This document shows, piece after piece, positions 45,833-54,241 of a DNA stretch of 64,000 nucleotides. A program made the translations under genes and the position numbers. Source of the DNA: Kribbella kalugense (lineage in GTDB: Bacteria; Actinomycetota; Actinomycetes; Propionibacteriales; Kribbellaceae). The notes beneath the pieces were generated by a model. That model had not been told where the DNA came from and did no database searches. It saw nothing but the letters and a program-made list of their open reading frames with translations. Position 1 is the stretch's first letter. Each line of letters starts with the position of its first letter. The DNA lies in NCBI RefSeq assembly GCF_004365875.1, contig NZ_SODF01000002.1:124001-188000 (forward strand), in the 5' to 3' direction.

Positions 45833-46342
45833 ATGACGACAACACTCGGCAGCAGGCCCTCCGACACCCTGGACGGGACGCTCGGCGACGCGATCGACGA
45901 CCGCGTGGCCGATGCGCTCGAGGACTACATCACCGAAGGCCGCCTGGACGGCAGGATCCGCCCACGCCGCTCCCCCGGCGGTCTGGCCGCGCTGGTCGCC
46001 GCCGGGGTCGCGGCCGTGCTGCTTCCTTGGTGCCTGATCCTCGCGGCCACGCTGCCGAGCACCTACCAGGCGGACAACTGGAAGCTCACCTGGATCGGGC
46101 TCGACTGCGGGACCGCGCTCGCCGCCGGCCTGACGGCGTACCTGCTGCACAAACGCAACAGGCACGCCGTTCTGACCGCGATGGCCGCCGGGACGCTGCT
46201 GATCGCCGACGCCTGGTTCGACGTCAGCACGTCGGCGGCCGGCTTCGATCGCACGCTCTCGCTGACCGAGGCTCTGCTGCTGGAGCTGCCCCTGGCCGTG
46301 TGCGCCTTCGTGGTCGCGGCCCGTGAGCTCAGGAGGCAATGA
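45833..46342 (+). CDS. Small integral membrane protein, function unknown
   Basis: 169 residues: a hydrophilic N-terminus of about 40 residues and four predicted membrane segments (LAALVAAGVAAVLLPWCLILAATL, IGLDCGTALAAGLTAYLL, AVLTAMAAGTLLIADAWF, LLLELPLAVCAFVVAA). No recognised family. The start could be 45821, four codons earlier. Divergent from the two-component operon; its 3' end overlaps the convergent PheS-like gene by 14 bases. Confidence 0.65.
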   Translation: MTTTLGSRPSDTLDGTLGDAIDDRVADALEDYITEGRLDGRIRPRRSPGGLAALVAAGVAAVLLPWCLILAATLPSTYQADNWKLTWIGLDCGTALAAGLTAYLLHKRNRHAVLTAMAAGTLLIADAWFDVSTSAAGFDRTLSLTEALLLELPLAVCAFVVAARELRRQ

Positions 46343-47450
46343 GTTCCATGACAGGACCTTCGTGCAGAGCCCGATACACCTTGTCTCGCAGGGCGTTGGC
46401 CTCTATGTCCGTGAGCGTGCGGTCCACCGGCCTGAGGACCAGCCTGACCAGGAGATTCCGTTGACCTGGCGTCAGCTGAAGGCGTTCGCGGGCAGCCGTC
46501 GGCAAGTCGTCGTACGACGTTTCGTCCAGCACCTCCAGCGACTCCGCGGCATCCGCGTCCGGACCGAGCGCGGCCCGGACCTTGTCACCGAGGACCTCCG
46601 CCGACACATCGGCCGACGCGCCGACCACGACGGACAGGTCGCGACGTACGGGTGGCATGGACGAGACCGACTTGTACGGCGAGAGATCCAGCATCTGGCT
46701 GGCCACCCGTGGGTCCGTCGATCTCAGCAGGCGAATGTCCCGGATCCCCTTCCGGAGCATCAGAAGGCGGTCGAGACCAGGCCCCATCGCGAGTCCGGTC
46801 CAGCTCTCGTCCAGGCCGGCCAGGCGGAGGACGTGCGGCGCCGCGACACCGCACTCACCGATCTCGATCCACTGATCGTCCAGCAGGACGTCGATCTGGC
46901 GGCCGTGGATCGTGTACGGGTGGACCGCCGGCACAGTGCGGTAGGTCTGGCCGGGGAGGACCGTGTCGACCAGGCGGGCGATCATGTCCTCCAGCTCCGG
47001 CTCCCCCAACGTGACGTTGCGGCTGATCCGCCACAGATCAAGCTGATGCGGGGTTCCGGTGTGCTGCCAGTCGACGGAGTCCCGGCGGTAACAGATGCCG
47101 GCACAGACCATCAGCACATCGGACGCGTCCGACTTCGCGAGCTCACGAAGCGCGGGCGGGACCATCGCCGACGTGTGACTTCGGAGTACCTCGCCCTCCG
47201 ACACGTAGCGCGTGTAGCGCGCCTCCCGGGTCACGGCGTCGGTCGCGTAGCCGAGGTTGTCGTAGTTGTCGGCCAGCGGTACGACGGGATGGTCGCGACG
47301 GGTCCAGATCTCGGTGTACGGCCAGGCCGCGCCGAGCGACGTACGGACCGAGTCGACGATGAGCTGGACGGCATGTGGTCCCTGGGCCGGATCGGTGAGG
47401 TCGCGGAGCGCCAGAGCAGCGTGCAGTTCTTCAGCAGTGAGTACAGACAT
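46329..47450 (-). CDS. PheRS-like ligase: PheS catalytic core fused to FDX-ACB domain
   Basis: 373 residues. A class II synthetase core resembling PheS: motif 2 region CYRRDSVDWQHTGTPHQLDLWR, WIEIGECGV, and motif 3 GLAMGPGLDRLLMLRKGIRDIRLLRSTD. This is followed directly by a ferredoxin-fold anticodon-binding domain (VRRDLSVVVGASADVSAEVL to the end). The tRNA-binding coiled coil of bacterial PheS is absent, so the layout resembles mitochondrial PheRS. I recall an NCBI family called PheS-related mystery ligase SrmL. Real substrate unknown. GGAGAG is six bases before ATG 47450. Confidence 0.8.
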   Translation of the reverse strand: MSVLTAEELHAALALRDLTDPAQGPHAVQLIVDSVRTSLGAAWPYTEIWTRRDHPVVPLADNYDNLGYATDAVTREARYTRYVSEGEVLRSHTSAMVPPALRELAKSDASDVLMVCAGICYRRDSVDWQHTGTPHQLDLWRISRNVTLGEPELEDMIARLVDTVLPGQTYRTVPAVHPYTIHGRQIDVLLDDQWIEIGECGVAAPHVLRLAGLDESWTGLAMGPGLDRLLMLRKGIRDIRLLRSTDPRVASQMLDLSPYKSVSSMPPVRRDLSVVVGASADVSAEVLGDKVRAALGPDADAAESLEVLDETSYDDLPTAARERLQLTPGQRNLLVRLVLRPVDRTLTDIEANALRDKVYRALHEGPVMELIAS

Positions 47451-47476
47451 GGGTTTCTCTCCAGGATGACGGTCTC

Positions 47477-47496
47477 GACAGGGGTCCACCCCGGTC
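47477..47496 (-). promoter_or_regulatory. Hairpin between the poly-Cys ORF and the PheS-like gene
   Basis: On the minus strand GACCGGGG-TGGA-CCCCTGTC forms a stem of GGGG/CCCC plus GAC/GTC with one mismatch. It lies in the 59-base gap between the leader-ORF stop and the ligase start. Stalled or terminated ribosomes on the leader ORF could change its folding. Functional role is inferred. Confidence 0.4.
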
Positions 47497-47509
47497 GGCC
47501 GCGGTCACC

Positions 47510-47593
47510 TCAGGAGAGAGCGCAGCAGCAGCTCACCCCGTCGGCACCGATGTGCCGGCCGGGGCGCAGAAATCGCCGCCCGTACTGCGTCAT
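47510..47593 (-). CDS. Leaderless 27-residue ORF with Cys-Cys-Cys run (candidate leader peptide)
   Basis: ATG 47593 to TGA 47510 encodes a peptide beginning MTQYGRRFLRPGR and ending SCCCALS, with three consecutive TGC codons. TAGAGT (47601-47606) ends exactly seven bases before the ATG, so the mRNA probably starts at the ATG. Mycobacteria use leaderless poly-cysteine ORFs as cysteine-responsive attenuators, and NCBI names Cys-rich leader peptide families. By that model this ORF tunes the downstream ligase with cysteine or Cys-tRNA supply. Confidence 0.7.
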   Translation of the reverse strand: MTQYGRRFLRPGRHIGADGVSCCCALS

Positions 47594-47600
47594 GCCCTCA

Positions 47601-47610
47601 ACTCTACAGT
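47601..47610. promoter_or_regulatory. Overlapping divergent -10 elements
   Basis: ACTCTACAGT carries TAGAGT on the minus strand (47601-47606, for the poly-Cys ORF) and TACAGT on the plus strand (47605-47610, for the hydroxyacid oxidase). The two hexamers share the TA pair, so polymerase could use only one at a time. Confidence 0.5.
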
Positions 47611-47667
47611 CCGCCCACCAGCTCCGCCGCGAAATTCCACCCGACAGCAGCGGAGACGGATGCGACG

Positions 47668-48720
47668 ATGGGCCGCATGCGATGGATCGACACTCTGGAA
47701 GCGGCGGCCGCCGAAAAGCTACCGGAGGCCGTGTACCGGTACTTCCGGCAAGGCTCGGCCGGCGGGGTCAGCGTCGGCGAGGCGACCGCGGCCTGGTCGG
47801 CGTACCGCTTCCGTCCCCGCGTGCTGAACGACGTCTCCACGATCGATCTCAGCACGACGGTGCTCGGCGTACCCGTCGATTCGCCGATCCTGGTCGCACC
47901 GTCGACGCTGCACCGGATGGCCGATCCGGACGGCGAGATCGCGATGGCGCGCGGCGTCGGCGCGGCGAGGTCCGCACTCGGGGTCTCCAGCAACGCCGGT
48001 ACGACGTTCGCCGAGCTCGGTGCGACCGGTGTTCCGTGGTGGCTGCAGATCTACGTCGTCCGGAACCGGGAGATCACCCGCCGGATGCTCGACGCCGCGG
48101 TCGAAGGTGGAGCGCGTGCGGTGGTGCTCACCGTCGACACTCCGGTGGTCGGTCGGAAGGAAGACGACGGCGACACGGTCTGGGGTCTGGTGAAGCCCGG
48201 ACAGCTACTGGCCAACCTGCCCGACGGCGACTGGACCGACGACGACCTCGCGAAGGCCGACGACCTGAATCCCGACGTGATCGGCTGGCTTGCCGAGCGC
48301 ACCGGCCTGCCAGTAGTGGTGAAGGGCGTCCTGCGCGGCGACGACGCCAAGCGCTGCGCGGACGCGGGCGCCGCCGGCATCATCGTGTCGAACCACGGCG
48401 GCCGTCAGCTCGACGGCTCGATTCCGACCGCTCAGGCCCTGCCCGAGGTCGCGGAAGCCGTGGCCGGGACCGGCCTCGAGGTGTACGTCGACGGCGGCAT
48501 CCGCCGCGGCGAACACATCCTCACCGCCTTGGCCCTCGGCGCCCGGGCAGTCTTCGTCGGCCGGCCGGCGCTGTGGGCCCTGACCGTTGGCTCGTCGGCC
48601 GGCGTCGCCCGGCTCCTCACCGACCTCAGCGCGGAGCTCGACCACAGCATGCGACTGATCGGACATTCGACCCCGTCCTCGCTGACCCCCGACCTCGTCA
48701 CCACGCCTCACCTCAACTGA
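47668..48720 (+). CDS. FMN-dependent alpha-hydroxy-acid oxidase/dehydrogenase
   Basis: 350 residues of the lactate-dehydrogenase/glycolate-oxidase barrel. FMN and active-site residues are visible: APSTLHRMADPDGE, WWLQIYV, VKGVLRGDDAKRCADAGA (Lys219), SNHGGRQLDG (base His243, Arg246) and YVDGGIRRGEHI. It oxidises a 2-hydroxy acid to the keto acid; lactate is common but not proven. A paralogue, MftD, belongs to mycofactocin clusters, but no other mycofactocin gene is here. Divergent from the PheS-like gene. Confidence 0.88.
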   Translation: MGRMRWIDTLEAAAAEKLPEAVYRYFRQGSAGGVSVGEATAAWSAYRFRPRVLNDVSTIDLSTTVLGVPVDSPILVAPSTLHRMADPDGEIAMARGVGAARSALGVSSNAGTTFAELGATGVPWWLQIYVVRNREITRRMLDAAVEGGARAVVLTVDTPVVGRKEDDGDTVWGLVKPGQLLANLPDGDWTDDDLAKADDLNPDVIGWLAERTGLPVVVKGVLRGDDAKRCADAGAAGIIVSNHGGRQLDGSIPTAQALPEVAEAVAGTGLEVYVDGGIRRGEHILTALALGARAVFVGRPALWALTVGSSAGVARLLTDLSAELDHSMRLIGHSTPSSLTPDLVTTPHLN

Positions 48721-48734
48721 CGCCACAAAAGCAG

Positions 48735-48758
48735 ATCCCCCGGGAAGACCCGGGGGAT
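48735..48758. terminator. Bidirectional terminator between hydroxyacid oxidase and rplA
   Basis: A perfect 10-base stem ATCCCCCGGG/CCCGGGGGAT around AAGA. On the minus strand it is followed by CTGCTTTTG, a reasonable U-tract for the rplK-rplA operon; on the plus strand only TCTG follows. It sits between convergent genes. Confidence 0.85.
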
Positions 48759-48783
48759 TCTGATGATGCTGAAGAGCTGAGGA

Positions 48784-49506
48784 TCAGACCTCGGCAGCCT
48801 CTTCGGCCAGGTTGCGGCTCAGGTTGGGGTCAACCTGAACGCCCGGACCCATCGTGGTCGAGATGACCGTCTTCTTGATGTAGCGGCCCTTGGAGCTGGC
48901 CGGCTTCAGCCGGAGGATCTCGTCGAGCGCGGCGCTGTAGTTCTCCACCAGCTGGGCGTCGTCGAACGATGCCTTGCCGATGATGAAGTGCAGGTTCGCG
49001 TGCCGGTCGACCCGGAACTCGATCTTGCCGCCCTTGATGTCGGTGACGGCCTTGGTGACGTCCGGGGTAACTGTGCCCGTCTTCGGGTTCGGCATCAGAC
49101 CACGCGGGCCGAGGACGCGACCGAGGCGGCCGACCTTGCCCATCAGGTCAGGGGTGGCGACGACGGCGTCGAAGTCGAGCCAGCCGTCGGTCACCTTCTT
49201 GATCATGTCGTCGTCGCCGACGAAGTCGGCGCCGGCGGCCCTAGCGGCCTCGGCCTTGTCACCGGTGGCGAAGACGAGGACCCGTGCCGTCTTGCCAGTA
49301 CCGTGCGGAAGGTTGACGGTGCCGCGCACCATCTGGTCGGCCTTGCGAGGGTCGACCCCGAGACGCATTGCGACGTCGAGCGTCGAGTTGAACTTCTTGC
49401 TACCGGCGGCCTCCTTGGCCAGCCGGATCGCCTCGACCGGCGTGTACAGGTGATCGAAGTCGATCTTCTCCGCCGCCGCGCGGTAAGCCTTGCTGCGCTG
49501 TGCCAT
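48784..49506 (-). CDS. rplA: 50S ribosomal protein L1
   Basis: L1 forms the mobile stalk at the E site and represses the L11 operon in E. coli. ATG 49506 gives [32 protein letters not shown] and 240 residues. Blocks [51 protein letters not shown] and [21 protein letters not shown] are standard. Longer in-frame starts fall in the intergenic hairpin. Confidence 0.98.
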   Translation of the reverse strand: MAQRSKAYRAAAEKIDFDHLYTPVEAIRLAKEAAGSKKFNSTLDVAMRLGVDPRKADQMVRGTVNLPHGTGKTARVLVFATGDKAEAARAAGADFVGDDDMIKKVTDGWLDFDAVVATPDLMGKVGRLGRVLGPRGLMPNPKTGTVTPDVTKAVTDIKGGKIEFRVDRHANLHFIIGKASFDDAQLVENYSAALDEILRLKPASSKGRYIKKTVISTTMGPGVQVDPNLSRNLAEEAAEV

Positions 49507-49586
49507 TTCTTTGTCTCCTTGTGCGAACGGTGCTCGTCGTTCGCGTGTTGTGGTGATCGGGCGAGGTGCGCCCTGCCACTCCTGCT

Positions 49587-49605
49587 GGTCCGCCAACGGC
49601 GGACC
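49587..49605 (-). promoter_or_regulatory. Intercistronic hairpin between rplK and rplA
   Basis: GGTCCGCC and GGCGGACC form a perfect eight-base stem with a three-base loop, starting nine bases past the rplK stop. It may protect or attenuate the dicistronic mRNA or present an L1 site. There is no T-run, so a full terminator is unlikely. Confidence 0.45.
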
Positions 49606-49613
49606 GGGTGACG

Positions 49614-50048
49614 TTACTTGTCGACGACGACGCCCATCGAGCGGGCGGTGCCCTCGATGATCTTCATCGCGGCGTCGATGTCACGGGCGTTCAGGTCCGG
49701 CATCTTGGTGGTGGCGATCTCGCGCACCTGGTCGCGGGTGATCTTGCCGACCTTGTCCCGCTGCGGGACGGCCGACCCCTTCTGCAGACCGGCGGCCTTC
49801 TTGATCATCTCGGGCGCCGGCGGCGTCTTGGTGACGAACGTGAAGGAACGGTCTTCGTAGATCGTGATCTCGACCGGTACGACGTTTCCGCGCATGGATT
49901 CCGTCTGGGCGTTGTACGCCTTGCAGAACTCCATGATGTTGACGCCGTGCGGACCGAGCGCGGTACCGACCGGCGGTGCCGGCGTCGCGGCACCGGCCTG
50001 GAGCTGCACCTTGACCAGGGCAGCGATCTTCTTACTCTTGGGAGGCAT
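49614..50048 (-). CDS. rplK: 50S ribosomal protein L11
   Basis: L11 forms the GTPase-associated centre and is the target of thiostrepton-class drugs. 144 residues starting [35 protein letters not shown]; the Pro-rich hinge that contacts thiostrepton (PAPPVG) and the C-terminal [38 protein letters not shown] are normal. Twelve bases after nusG. Confidence 0.98.
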   Translation of the reverse strand: MPPKSKKIAALVKVQLQAGAATPAPPVGTALGPHGVNIMEFCKAYNAQTESMRGNVVPVEITIYEDRSFTFVTKTPPAPEMIKKAAGLQKGSAVPQRDKVGKITRDQVREIATTKMPDLNARDIDAAMKIIEGTARSMGVVVDK

Positions 50049-50060
50049 TCTGTCGGGTCC

Positions 50061-51251
50061 TTAGACTTTCTGGATCTGGTTGAAGCTGAGTTCCACCGGG
50101 GTCTCCCGGCCGAAGATCTCCACCAGGGCCTTGATCCGCTGGGCCTCGGCATTGATCTCCGTGACTGTGGCGTGCAGGGTCGCGAACGGCCCGTCGACCA
50201 CCATGACCGAGTCGCCGACACCGAAGTCGGCGACCTCGACCTTCTTCTTGGCCGCGGTCTTGGCGGGTGCGGCACCGGCTTCGGCTGCCGCCGCTTCGGC
50301 CGCCGCCACGACGGCCGGAGCGAGCATCTTCTCAACCTCTTCGAGGCTGAGCGGGACCGGCTTCTGGCTGTTCCCGACGAAGCCGGTCACCGACGGCGTG
50401 TGCCGCACGGTCGACCAGGACTCGTCGGTCAGGTCCATCCGGACCAGCACGTAGCCGGGGAGCACGGTGCGCTTGACCATCCGGCGCTGACCGTTCTTGA
50501 TCTCGGCGACCTCTTCGGTCGGCACGATGATCTCGAAGATGTAGTCCTCCATGTTCAGGGAGTTGATCCGGTTCTCAAGGTTGCCCTTGACCCGGTTCTC
50601 CATCCCTGAGTACGTGTGCACCACGTACCAGTCACCGATCTGCGAACGCAGCCGGTCGCGCAGCTCCTCGACCGGGTCGCCCGGCTCCTCGGGCTGAGCC
50701 TCCGCGGCGTCCTCGTCGTCAGCCTCAGCAGCACCGGCGGCCGCGGCGAGCGCGTCCACGTCGGCGTCGTCATCGGCCTCGTCATCGGCCGCGTCAGCCT
50801 CGGCGTCGCCGCTGGAGAAGACCAGCTCGTCGGCCGGGGCAGGCTGCTCGGCGGTCGTCAGCGGCGCGGTCTCGGCGGTCTCCTCGGCCAGCTCCTCGGT
50901 GGCGTCCTCGACGTCCTCCTCGGTCACCACCTCGGCGTCCTCGGCCTCGTCGGTCGCGGCAACCACGGCGACGGGCTCGTCGTCGGACGTGTCAGCGTCC
51001 GCCGGCGGCACCTCCGCCTCGTCGTCAGCGGAGTACTCGTCATCGGTCACGTCATCGCCGTCCTCGTCGTCGTCATCCTCGTCGAGGCCCGCGAACGGGT
51101 CGTCGTCGCCGTCACCATTACCGAACAGGTCGTCGTCATCGGCGGTGGCGTTCTCGTCGAAGTCGAGATCGAGCTCGGCGTCGGATACGTCGAACTCGTC
51201 CTCGTGGTCGAGGACCTCGTCGTCGCGCTCGGACACGTCGTACTCCGTCAT
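50061..51251 (-). CDS. nusG: Transcription antitermination factor NusG with long acidic N-terminus
   Basis: 396 residues against about 180 in E. coli. Residues 1 to about 200 are highly acidic and Ala-rich (Asp/Glu runs), then the NGN domain ([51 protein letters not shown]). A further Ala-rich insert of about 35 residues precedes the KOW domain ([24 protein letters not shown]). Actinobacterial NusG often has an acidic N-terminal tail; this one is unusually long. Order secE-nusG-rplK-rplA is conserved. Confidence 0.96.
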   Translation of the reverse strand: MTEYDVSERDDEVLDHEDEFDVSDAELDLDFDENATADDDDLFGNGDGDDDPFAGLDEDDDDEDGDDVTDDEYSADDEAEVPPADADTSDDEPVAVVAATDEAEDAEVVTEEDVEDATEELAEETAETAPLTTAEQPAPADELVFSSGDAEADAADDEADDDADVDALAAAAGAAEADDEDAAEAQPEEPGDPVEELRDRLRSQIGDWYVVHTYSGMENRVKGNLENRINSLNMEDYIFEIIVPTEEVAEIKNGQRRMVKRTVLPGYVLVRMDLTDESWSTVRHTPSVTGFVGNSQKPVPLSLEEVEKMLAPAVVAAAEAAAAEAGAAPAKTAAKKKVEVADFGVGDSVMVVDGPFATLHATVTEINAEAQRIKALVEIFGRETPVELSFNQIQKV

Positions 51252-51324
51252 CTGTAAATCGGGGTCTTGTCTCTTCGGGTCGGGCCGGGAGCCCGGGACC
51301 TACGGTTGGCTCGTTCGGTGGGCC

Positions 51325-51567
51325 TCAGCCGAAGACCTTGAACATCGCCCAGCCGAAGGCGAGGTCGAGGACCGAGACGATCGCGATGACGAACACCACG
51401 AAGGTCAGCACGACCACGAAGTACGTCGAGAGCTGCTTACGGGTCGGCCAGACGACCTTGCGGAGCTCGGCGACCACCTCGCGGTAGAACCGCACCAGGC
51501 CACGGCGCTGCTTGCCTTCAGCAGGCTTGCCGGCGCCGGACGGTGCCGGGGTGCGCGTCTCCGTCAC
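51325..51567 (-). CDS. secE: Preprotein translocase subunit SecE
   Basis: 80 residues. Basic N-terminus, amphipathic helix (VRFYREVVAELRKVVWPTRKQL, with the conserved VVWPTR) and one membrane segment (YFVVVLTFVVFVIAIVSVLDLAFGW). SecE clamps SecY. It lies 73 bases before nusG and 55 bases after tRNA-Trp, on the same strand. Confidence 0.97.
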   Translation of the reverse strand: MTETRTPAPSGAGKPAEGKQRRGLVRFYREVVAELRKVVWPTRKQLSTYFVVVLTFVVFVIAIVSVLDLAFGWAMFKVFG

Positions 51568-51622
51568 GACCTACCTCTTTCGCTAGCGGCGGCCTGACCG
51601 GCCCTGCGCCGGTCAGGAGTTG

Positions 51623-51695
51623 CAGGGCACGAGGGACTTGAACCCCCAACCTTCGGTTTTGGAGACCGATGCTCTGCCAGTTGAGCTAGTGCCCT
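51623..51695 (-). tRNA. trnW: tRNA-Trp (anticodon CCA)
   Basis: 73 bases on the minus strand. Acceptor arms AGGGCAC and GTGCCCT pair fully, with G discriminator; D arm GCTC-AACTGGCA-GAGC; anticodon stem GGTCT/AAACC region with loop CTCCAAA giving anticodon CCA; T arm GGGGG-TTCAAGT-CCCTC. The 3' CCA is not encoded. Placement before secE-nusG is common in actinobacteria. Confidence 0.96.
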
Positions 51696-51772
51696 CTGCA
51701 ATCCATCCGGACGCCGCGTCGGACCTGATCTCAGGCATGCCGGATCAGGGCCACCAACGCCCGGACTAGAAG

Positions 51773-51802
51773 AGTGTACGGGGTCAGAGCCACCGGGTCG
51801 AA
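51773..51802 (-). promoter_or_regulatory. Promoter upstream of tRNA-Trp
   Basis: Minus-strand TTCGAC (51797-51802) and TACACT (51773-51778) are 18 bases apart. The start near 51766 would give a precursor of about 70 bases before the tRNA and could also transcribe secE and nusG. The rest of the 275-base gap to the aminotransferase gene shows nothing recognisable. Confidence 0.5.
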
Positions 51803-51970
51803 CTCAGCCTCTCGGCGTCCTCCGACCTGGTCCTACCCGCACGACCCCTATTCCAGGCGCCGCACCGCGGTCAGAACCTTACTGCCTCCAGCAGGCCCAA
51901 CGGACCACACCCCCTGCTCGTTCCCCGATACTCCCGAGCCCGGTACGGCGGTTGGTGCCAGGATGGATCC

Positions 51971-53164
51971 ATGGGTTCCAGGATCTCGGCGCGGATCGGC
52001 GCCATCAGTGAATCGGCGACGCTGGCGGTCGACGCCAAGGCGAAGGCACTCAAGGCGGCCGGGCGCCCGGTGATCGGGTTCGGCGCGGGCGAGCCGGACT
52101 TCCCGACACCGGACTACATCGTCGAGGCAGCGGTCGTGGCCGCCCGGGACCCCAAGAACCACCGGTACAGCCCGGCCGGCGGTCTGCCGGAGCTGAAGCA
52201 GGCGATCGCCGACAAGACCAAGCGCGACTCCGGCTACGAGGTCGAGGCGGCCCAGGTCCTGGTCACGAACGGCGGCAAGCACGCGGTGTACAACGCGTTC
52301 GCGACGCTCCTCGACCCCGGTGATGAGGTCCTGCTGCCGGCGCCGTACTGGACGACCTACCCGGAGACGATCCGGCTGGCGGGCGGCGTACCGGTCGAGG
52401 TGTTCGCCGACGAGTCGCAGAACTACTCCGTCACCGTCGAGCAGCTCGAGGCAACCCGGACCCCGCGAACCAAGGCTCTCCTGTTCTGTTCACCGTCGAA
52501 CCCGACCGGTGCGGTCGACAGCCCGGAGGCGGTCGAGGCGATCGCTCGCTGGGCCCTTGAGCACGACCTTTGGGTGATCACCGACGAGATCTACGAGCAC
52601 CTGACGTACGGCGACGCGAAGCCGACGTCGATCCCGGTCGTCGTACCGGAGCTGGCCGATAAGACCATCGTGCTGAACGGGGTCGCCAAGACGTATGCCA
52701 TGACCGGCTGGCGGGTGGGCTGGTTGATCGGCCCGAAGGATGTGGTCAAGGCCGCGACGAATCTGCAGTCGCACCAGACCTCGAACGTCTGCAACGTTGC
52801 CCAGCGGGCAGCGCTCGCGGCGGTCTCCGGCGACCTGACCGCGGTCGACGAGATGAAGAAGGCGTTCGACCGGCGTCGGCGGACCATGGTCCGGATGCTC
52901 AACGAGATCCCCGGCGTCGAATGCCCGGAGCCGACCGGGGCGTTCTACGCGTACCCCTCGGTCAAGGGCGTCCTCGGCAGGGAGATCAACGGGCGGACCC
53001 CGGCGACGTCAGCCGAGCTGGCCGACCTGATCCTCGACGAGGTCGAGGTGGCGGTCGTGCCGGGCGAGGCGTTCGGCGCCCCTGGATACCTGCGGCTCTC
53101 CTATGCACTCGGCGACGAGGACCTGGCCGAGGGTCTCGGCCGGATCGCCAAGCTGCTGAGCTGA
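51971..53164 (+). CDS. aspC: Aspartate aminotransferase (class I PLP)
   Basis: 397 residues. PLP lysine Lys240 in [17 protein letters not shown], Asp205 and Tyr208 in [20 protein letters not shown], and the substrate Arg near [13 protein letters not shown]. The subgroup resembles the bacterial Ib aspartate/prephenate-type aminotransferases ([33 protein letters not shown]). It moves the amino group between glutamate and oxaloacetate. AGGA lies seven bases before the ATG. Confidence 0.93.
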   Translation: MGSRISARIGAISESATLAVDAKAKALKAAGRPVIGFGAGEPDFPTPDYIVEAAVVAARDPKNHRYSPAGGLPELKQAIADKTKRDSGYEVEAAQVLVTNGGKHAVYNAFATLLDPGDEVLLPAPYWTTYPETIRLAGGVPVEVFADESQNYSVTVEQLEATRTPRTKALLFCSPSNPTGAVDSPEAVEAIARWALEHDLWVITDEIYEHLTYGDAKPTSIPVVVPELADKTIVLNGVAKTYAMTGWRVGWLIGPKDVVKAATNLQSHQTSNVCNVAQRAALAAVSGDLTAVDEMKKAFDRRRRTMVRMLNEIPGVECPEPTGAFYAYPSVKGVLGREINGRTPATSAELADLILDEVEVAVVPGEAFGAPGYLRLSYALGDEDLAEGLGRIAKLLS

Positions 53165-53206
53165 GCCGATTTCTCTCCTAGTGCGCCGCATCGGTAACCT
53201 TCGGTA

Positions 53207-54241
53207 ATGACGCAGCGGGATCTGCGGGTGCTGCCGAAAACACACCTGCATCTGCACTTCTCCGGGTCGATGCGGCATCTGACGCTGGTCGAGCTGGCCG
53301 ACAAGCACGGGGTCCGGCTGCCTGACGCGTTGCGGACCGATTGGCCGCCCGAGCTGTCGGCGGCGGACGAGCGTGGCTGGTTCCGGTTCCAGCGGTTGTA
53401 CGACATCGCGCGGTCGGTGCTGCGCACGGAGGACGACGTACGGCGTCTGGTCCGCGAAGCAGCCGAGGACGACCGGGCCGACGGGTCGCGCTGGCTGGAG
53501 ATCCAGGTAGATCCATCCGGGTATGCGAACCGGTTCCACGGGATCACTGAGTTCACGGATCTAGTACTGGATGCCGCGCGGGACGCGTCGGCGTCGACTG
53601 GGATCTCCGTCCAGGTGATCATCGCGGCCAACCGGACCCGGCATCCGCTCGACGCTCGCACGCTGGCTCGACTGGCGTCGCAGTACGTCGGACGCGGAGT
53701 GGTCGGGTTCGGCCTGTCGAACGATGAGCGCCGGGGTACGACGTCGGAGTTCGCGCCGGCCTTCCGGATCGCTCGTCACGCCGGCCTGCTCGCCGCACCT
53801 CACGGTGGTGAGCTGTGCGGCCCGGCAACCGTGCGTACCTGCCTGGACGAGCTTGGTGCTGGCCGGATCGGTCATGGCGTGCGGTCCGTCGAGGACCCTG
53901 ATGTGTTGAAACGCGTGGTCGACGCCCAGATCGCACTGGAGGTCTGTCCGGCGTCCAACGTCTCGCTCGGCGTCTACCGCAGCGCCGAGGACGTGCCCCT
54001 CCGCCAGCTCTACGAAGCCGGCGCCCGCATCGCCCTCGGCGCCGACGACCCCCTCCTGTTCGGCTCCAGACTCGCCGAACAGTACGAAACCGCCCGCACC
54101 GTCCACGCCTTCACCGACCCCGAACTAGCCGACCTCGCCCGCGGCTCAGTCCTAGCCTCCACCGCCCCACCCGAAGTCCAAACCTCCCTCCTAACCGAGA
54201 TCGACCAATGGCTAACCACCCCAGCGGTCGTCCCAGCCTGA
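53207..54241 (+). CDS. Adenosine deaminase family protein
   Basis: 344 residues with the ADA metal and catalytic pattern: His13 and His15 in THLHLHFSGS, HGGE in APHGGELCG, GHGVRS, CPASNVSLG and LGADDPLLFGS. The N-terminal HLHFSGS differs from HVHLDG of typical ADA and is closer to the adenosine/adenine-deaminase-like actinobacterial group. TAACCT lies six bases before the ATG, consistent with leaderless expression. The last 100 codons become C-rich with rare CTA codons. Overlaps the next gene by 34 bases. Confidence 0.87.
   Translation: MTQRDLRVLPKTHLHLHFSGSMRHLTLVELADKHGVRLPDALRTDWPPELSAADERGWFRFQRLYDIARSVLRTEDDVRRLVREAAEDDRADGSRWLEIQVDPSGYANRFHGITEFTDLVLDAARDASASTGISVQVIIAANRTRHPLDARTLARLASQYVGRGVVGFGLSNDERRGTTSEFAPAFRIARHAGLLAAPHGGELCGPATVRTCLDELGAGRIGHGVRSVEDPDVLKRVVDAQIALEVCPASNVSLGVYRSAEDVPLRQLYEAGARIALGADDPLLFGSRLAEQYETARTVHAFTDPELADLARGSVLASTAPPEVQTSLLTEIDQWLTTPAVVPA

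Noticed and set aside
47510..47593. Poly-Cys ORF as a RiPP precursor modified by the PheS-like ligase
   Set aside because: The peptide is 27 residues with no conserved leader, and no cyclase, radical SAM or peptidase is adjacent. Leaderless start and Cys run fit an attenuator better, though a precursor role is not excluded.
47668..48720. Assignment of the FMN enzyme as MftD of a mycofactocin cluster
   Set aside because: No mftA, mftB, mftC, mftE or mftF is nearby. The general hydroxyacid oxidase call is safer.
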